A DNA stretch of 7,625 nucleotides from an uncultured Prevotellaceae bacterium (GTDB lineage Bacteria; Bacteroidota; Bacteroidia; Bacteroidales; Muribaculaceae), in the NCBI GenBank assembly GCA_937904375.1, contig CALDIG010000037.1, forward strand, positions 1-7,625, in the 5' to 3' direction. The notes under the pieces are model-generated. The model was not told where the DNA came from, made no database searches, and was given only the letters and a program-made list of their open reading frames with translations. The position numbers and the translations under genes were made by a program. This document shows positions 5,611 through 7,625 of this stretch, in pieces (position 1 is the stretch's first letter; each line of letters starts with the position of its first letter).

Positions 5611-5958
5611 ATGTTGAATTATATTTTATTAGGAGCACCACAAGGTGGTGGTGATGCAGGTGGCAGTGGAATGATGAGCATTGTCATGATTGTTGCACTT
5701 ATTGCTATTTTCTATTTTTTCATGATTCGCCCTCAGAGCAAAAAGCAGAAAGAAATCAAGCAGTTCCGCGAAGCATTAAAGAAAGGTGATAAGGTGATTA
5801 CTGCCGGCGGCATTCACGGCAAGATAAAAGAAATCAAGGAAAATGTAATAGTGCTGCAAGTTGACGACAACGTGAAGATTACCATCGACAAGGCAATGGT
5901 ATATCCCTCGGCAGGAGACGCCATTGAGTCGGGAGCCGATATAAAGAACGCCAACTAA
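5611..5958 (+). CDS. yajC: Preprotein translocase accessory subunit YajC
   Basis: YajC associates with SecD-SecF at the inner membrane and is a non-essential helper of Sec-dependent export. The 115-residue length is typical. A Gly-rich N-terminus (GAPQGGGDAGGSG, 8-20) precedes one membrane segment (about 22-39). The family hallmark FYFFMIRPQSKKQKE (34-48) follows, then the cytoplasmic beta-rich domain with GDKVITAGGIHGKI (59-72), and VDDNVKITIDKAMV (84-97). It lies 47 nt after nusB and 44 nt before the YbbR-domain gene, with no promoter or terminator seen in either gap. No secD or secF lies in the window. Confidence 0.95.
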   Translation: MLNYILLGAPQGGGDAGGSGMMSIVMIVALIAIFYFFMIRPQSKKQKEIKQFREALKKGDKVITAGGIHGKIKEIKENVIVLQVDDNVKITIDKAMVYPSAGDAIESGADIKNAN

Positions 5959-6002
5959 TCGACTACGGATAATCCATTCCAAAATAGGCACACACTTCTG
6001 TA

Positions 6003-6983
6003 ATGAGCTGGCTAAAGCAGCACTTCAATTGGTTGTCATCGCTTCACAAAAAGATGTCGAGCAAGGAAACATTCTTGTTCCTTGCTTTTGTGGTGATTGC
6101 CGCGCTGTTTTGGGTGCTGCTGTCGTTCAACAACAACATGACTCACGACGTGACCATTAATGTGGTGGTAAAGAAGCCTAACAATGTGACACTTATCAAC
6201 GATGTGCCATCAAAAATCACAGTGACAGTGAAAGACCGAGGATTGTCGTTCCTTAAATCGTTCTTCAAGTCAACACCAACCATAGAACTCGATTTCAATA
6301 AATTTGTCAACGAGAAAAACGCCACCATGGAAGTTGCCCCCGGCCAGCTGAATAATGAAGTGAGAAGAGCCTTAAACAGCAATGCAACCATCATAAAGAT
6401 TCTTCCCGAGAGCATAGTTTCAAAATATACAACACTGCCCGGGAAAAAAGTGCCAGTCAACTGGGAAGATAACATCAAAAACATCATCCCCGACAAGCAG
6501 TTTGTCATTAACCCTGACATGATAAAAACCAACCCCGACTCGGTGGTAGTCTATGCCCTTGACCAATCTACATTGCTCAAAATCAATGAAGTGGACATTT
6601 CGACTGTAGAAGTTGCAAAACTCACCTCCACATTCACTAAAGATGTGACACTCAAAGGCATAAACAATGTAAAAATTGTTCCCGACCGAGTGCAACTCAC
6701 AGTGCCTGTTGAGCCACTCATCAGGAAAGACTACAATGCCTCTATCTCGGTGAGAAACCAACCCTACGATGTGAAGGTTCTTGTCTTTCCGCCATCGGTT
6801 GACGTCACCTTTCTCGTGCCTCAAAGCCACTATCGAGACCCTGTTAACCTAACTGTGATTGTCGATTACAACGACATCGACCAAAACCACAACAAGGTTA
6901 ACATAAAGCTGGGCGAAGTGTCGGGCAACTATACCAACGTGACATTGCCCATCGACAGTGTGAGTTACCTCCTTGAAAGATAA
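6003..6983 (+). CDS. YbbR-domain membrane-anchored protein
   Basis: A 326-residue protein with a short cytoplasmic N-terminus, one membrane segment (about 23-41, LFLAFVVIAALFWVLLS) and an extracytoplasmic part made of YbbR-like beta domains. The first repeat spans about 47-105 (THDVTINVVVKKP, then VPSKITVTVKDRG). A second covers about 145-235 (KKVPVNW, then PDSVVVYA, then VPDRVQLTVPV). A divergent third covers about 243-322. In Firmicutes, the YbbR protein CdaR controls the c-di-AMP cyclase CdaA. There is no cdaA next to this gene, so that role should not be transferred. Its position between yajC and coaE matches my recollection of Bacteroidetes gene order. The stop TAA is one base from the coaE ATG, indicating translational coupling. 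Confidence 0.88.
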   Translation: MSWLKQHFNWLSSLHKKMSSKETFLFLAFVVIAALFWVLLSFNNNMTHDVTINVVVKKPNNVTLINDVPSKITVTVKDRGLSFLKSFFKSTPTIELDFNKFVNEKNATMEVAPGQLNNEVRRALNSNATIIKILPESIVSKYTTLPGKKVPVNWEDNIKNIIPDKQFVINPDMIKTNPDSVVVYALDQSTLLKINEVDISTVEVAKLTSTFTKDVTLKGINNVKIVPDRVQLTVPVEPLIRKDYNASISVRNQPYDVKVLVFPPSVDVTFLVPQSHYRDPVNLTVIVDYNDIDQNHNKVNIKLGEVSGNYTNVTLPIDSVSYLLER

Positions 6984-6984
6984 A

Positions 6985-7569
6985 ATGTGCTCGAAGAAAT
7001 TAATAGCGATAACCGGAGGCATTGGCTCTGGTAAAAGCGTGGTTACCAAAGTACTACGCGAGATGGGGCACGAGGTGTATGACTGCGACCATCATGCCAA
7101 GCGACTTATTAACACCTCCCCTATCATCAGGCAGCGGCTCATTACACGCTTCGGCGAAGATATCTATGCCTCCGACGGCTTCATCAACAAAGCACTGCTC
7201 AGCTCCATCATCTTCAATAATCCTGATGCCCTTGCTGCCGTCAATGGAATTGTTCATCCTCTGGTAAAAGCCGACCTCATAGGTTGGCACCTGTCATGCC
7301 CTGCCTGTCACAACTTTGTAGAGACTGCTATTCTGGTAGAATCGGGGATGCACACTATGGTCGATGAGGTGTGGAACGTGACAGCCCCGGTTGAGACGCG
7401 CATCACAAGAGTCATGAACCGTAATGCCACCACCCGGGAGAAGGTACTCGAGCGCATCAACTCCCAGTCAACATCTATGAGCGAAGTCTCAGTCCCCGTC
7501 AAAACAATCATCAATGACGGCATCACCGCAATCCTCCCACAGATTGTCGCGCTGCTTGGCAGCTTTTAA
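6985..7569 (+). CDS. coaE: Dephospho-CoA kinase
   Basis: CoaE phosphorylates the 3'-hydroxyl of dephospho-CoA with ATP, the last step of coenzyme A synthesis, in the cytoplasm. The 194-residue length is normal. Visible are the P-loop GGIGSGKS (11-18), VYDCDHHAKRL with D33 (31-41), HPLVKADL (91-98), ETAILVES (113-120), and the lid region TRVMNRNATTREKVLERINSQ (141-161). ATG 6985 was chosen over the in-frame TTG 6973 because it is one base after the YbbR stop codon (TAA-A-ATG) and places the P-loop at the usual distance from the N-terminus. Slightly odd features are a Cys-Pro-Ala-Cys pair (105-108) and VPVKTIINDG near the C-terminus, where the family usually has an Asp before the VI-N segment. 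Nothing suggests it is inactive. Confidence 0.95.
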   Translation: MCSKKLIAITGGIGSGKSVVTKVLREMGHEVYDCDHHAKRLINTSPIIRQRLITRFGEDIYASDGFINKALLSSIIFNNPDALAAVNGIVHPLVKADLIGWHLSCPACHNFVETAILVESGMHTMVDEVWNVTAPVETRITRVMNRNATTREKVLERINSQSTSMSEVSVPVKTIINDGITAILPQIVALLGSF

Positions 7570-7625
7570 GCGAAGCGACATCGCCGGCGAGCGAAAAAAA
7601 TTAGAGGAGCACCAGTAACTGATGC
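7570..7625. other. Intergenic tail after coaE
   Basis: The 56 nt after the coaE stop hold a G/C-rich 10-bp palindrome TCGCCGGCGA (7581-7590), an A7 run (7594-7600) and a GAGGAG (7604-7609). The last 17 nt (7609-7625) form an almost perfect inverted repeat, GCACCAGT-A-ACTGATGC with one mismatch. No convincing terminator is seen. An ATG at 7622 might start a further gene but cannot be judged. Confidence 0.4.

Noticed and set aside
7570..7600. Terminator after coaE.
   Set aside because: The TCGCCGGCGA palindrome has no loop and is followed by an A-run, not a T-run, on the plus strand.
7622..7625. ATG at the window end, preceded by GAGGAG, as the start of another gene.
   Set aside because: Only one codon is visible, so coding cannot be judged.

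Overview
The window looks like a chromosomal segment of a gut-type Bacteroidales bacterium. The evidence is a tryptophanase of the Bacteroides type, the block nusB-yajC-YbbR-coaE with the long (about 310 aa) Bacteroidetes form of NusB, a lack of strong Shine-Dalgarno sequences, and promoters of the Bacteroidetes sigma type (TTG, about 18-20 nt, TAnnTTTG). I cannot name a genus; Muribaculaceae or a relative is only a guess.

Layout. (1) 1-1207, minus strand: tryptophanase tnaA, whose C-terminus is cut off by the window edge. (2) 1208-1522: a long tnaA leader on the minus strand. It has a consensus promoter at 1522-1492, a 27-codon ORF starting about 15 nt after the predicted transcription start, and a hairpin at 1300-1279. 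(3) 1554-1656: a large stem-loop built from degenerate 8-bp AGCTNANN repeats. It ends in a T-run and begins at the stop codon of the next minus-strand gene, so it is that gene's terminator. (4) 1655-3103, minus strand: a RecD/Dda-like superfamily 1B DNA helicase. (5) 3104-3296: a divergent intergenic region with a good plus-strand promoter, inverted repeats and a near-leaderless arrangement for the helicase. (6) 3297-4517, plus strand: an AI-2E/PerM-family membrane protein. (7) 4518-4630: promoter and leader of nusB, with a boxA-like sequence. (8) 4631-7569, plus strand: nusB, yajC, a YbbR-domain protein and coaE, apparently one operon. (9) 7570-7625: intergenic tail.

How the genes work together. 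tnaA breaks tryptophan down to indole, pyruvate and ammonia, and is probably regulated on its own. The plus-strand operon is housekeeping: rRNA antitermination (NusB), Sec translocon accessory (YajC), a membrane-anchored YbbR protein, and the last step of coenzyme A synthesis (CoaE). The helicase and the AI-2E-family protein flank a shared divergent promoter region.

No mobile element, CRISPR array, tRNA or rRNA was seen. The two most interesting signals are in leaders. One is a candidate leader-peptide attenuation system for tnaA in a bacterium distant from the enterobacterial TnaC model. The other is a boxA-like motif in the leader of nusB, the gene for the boxA-binding protein. Both are inferences from sequence alone.
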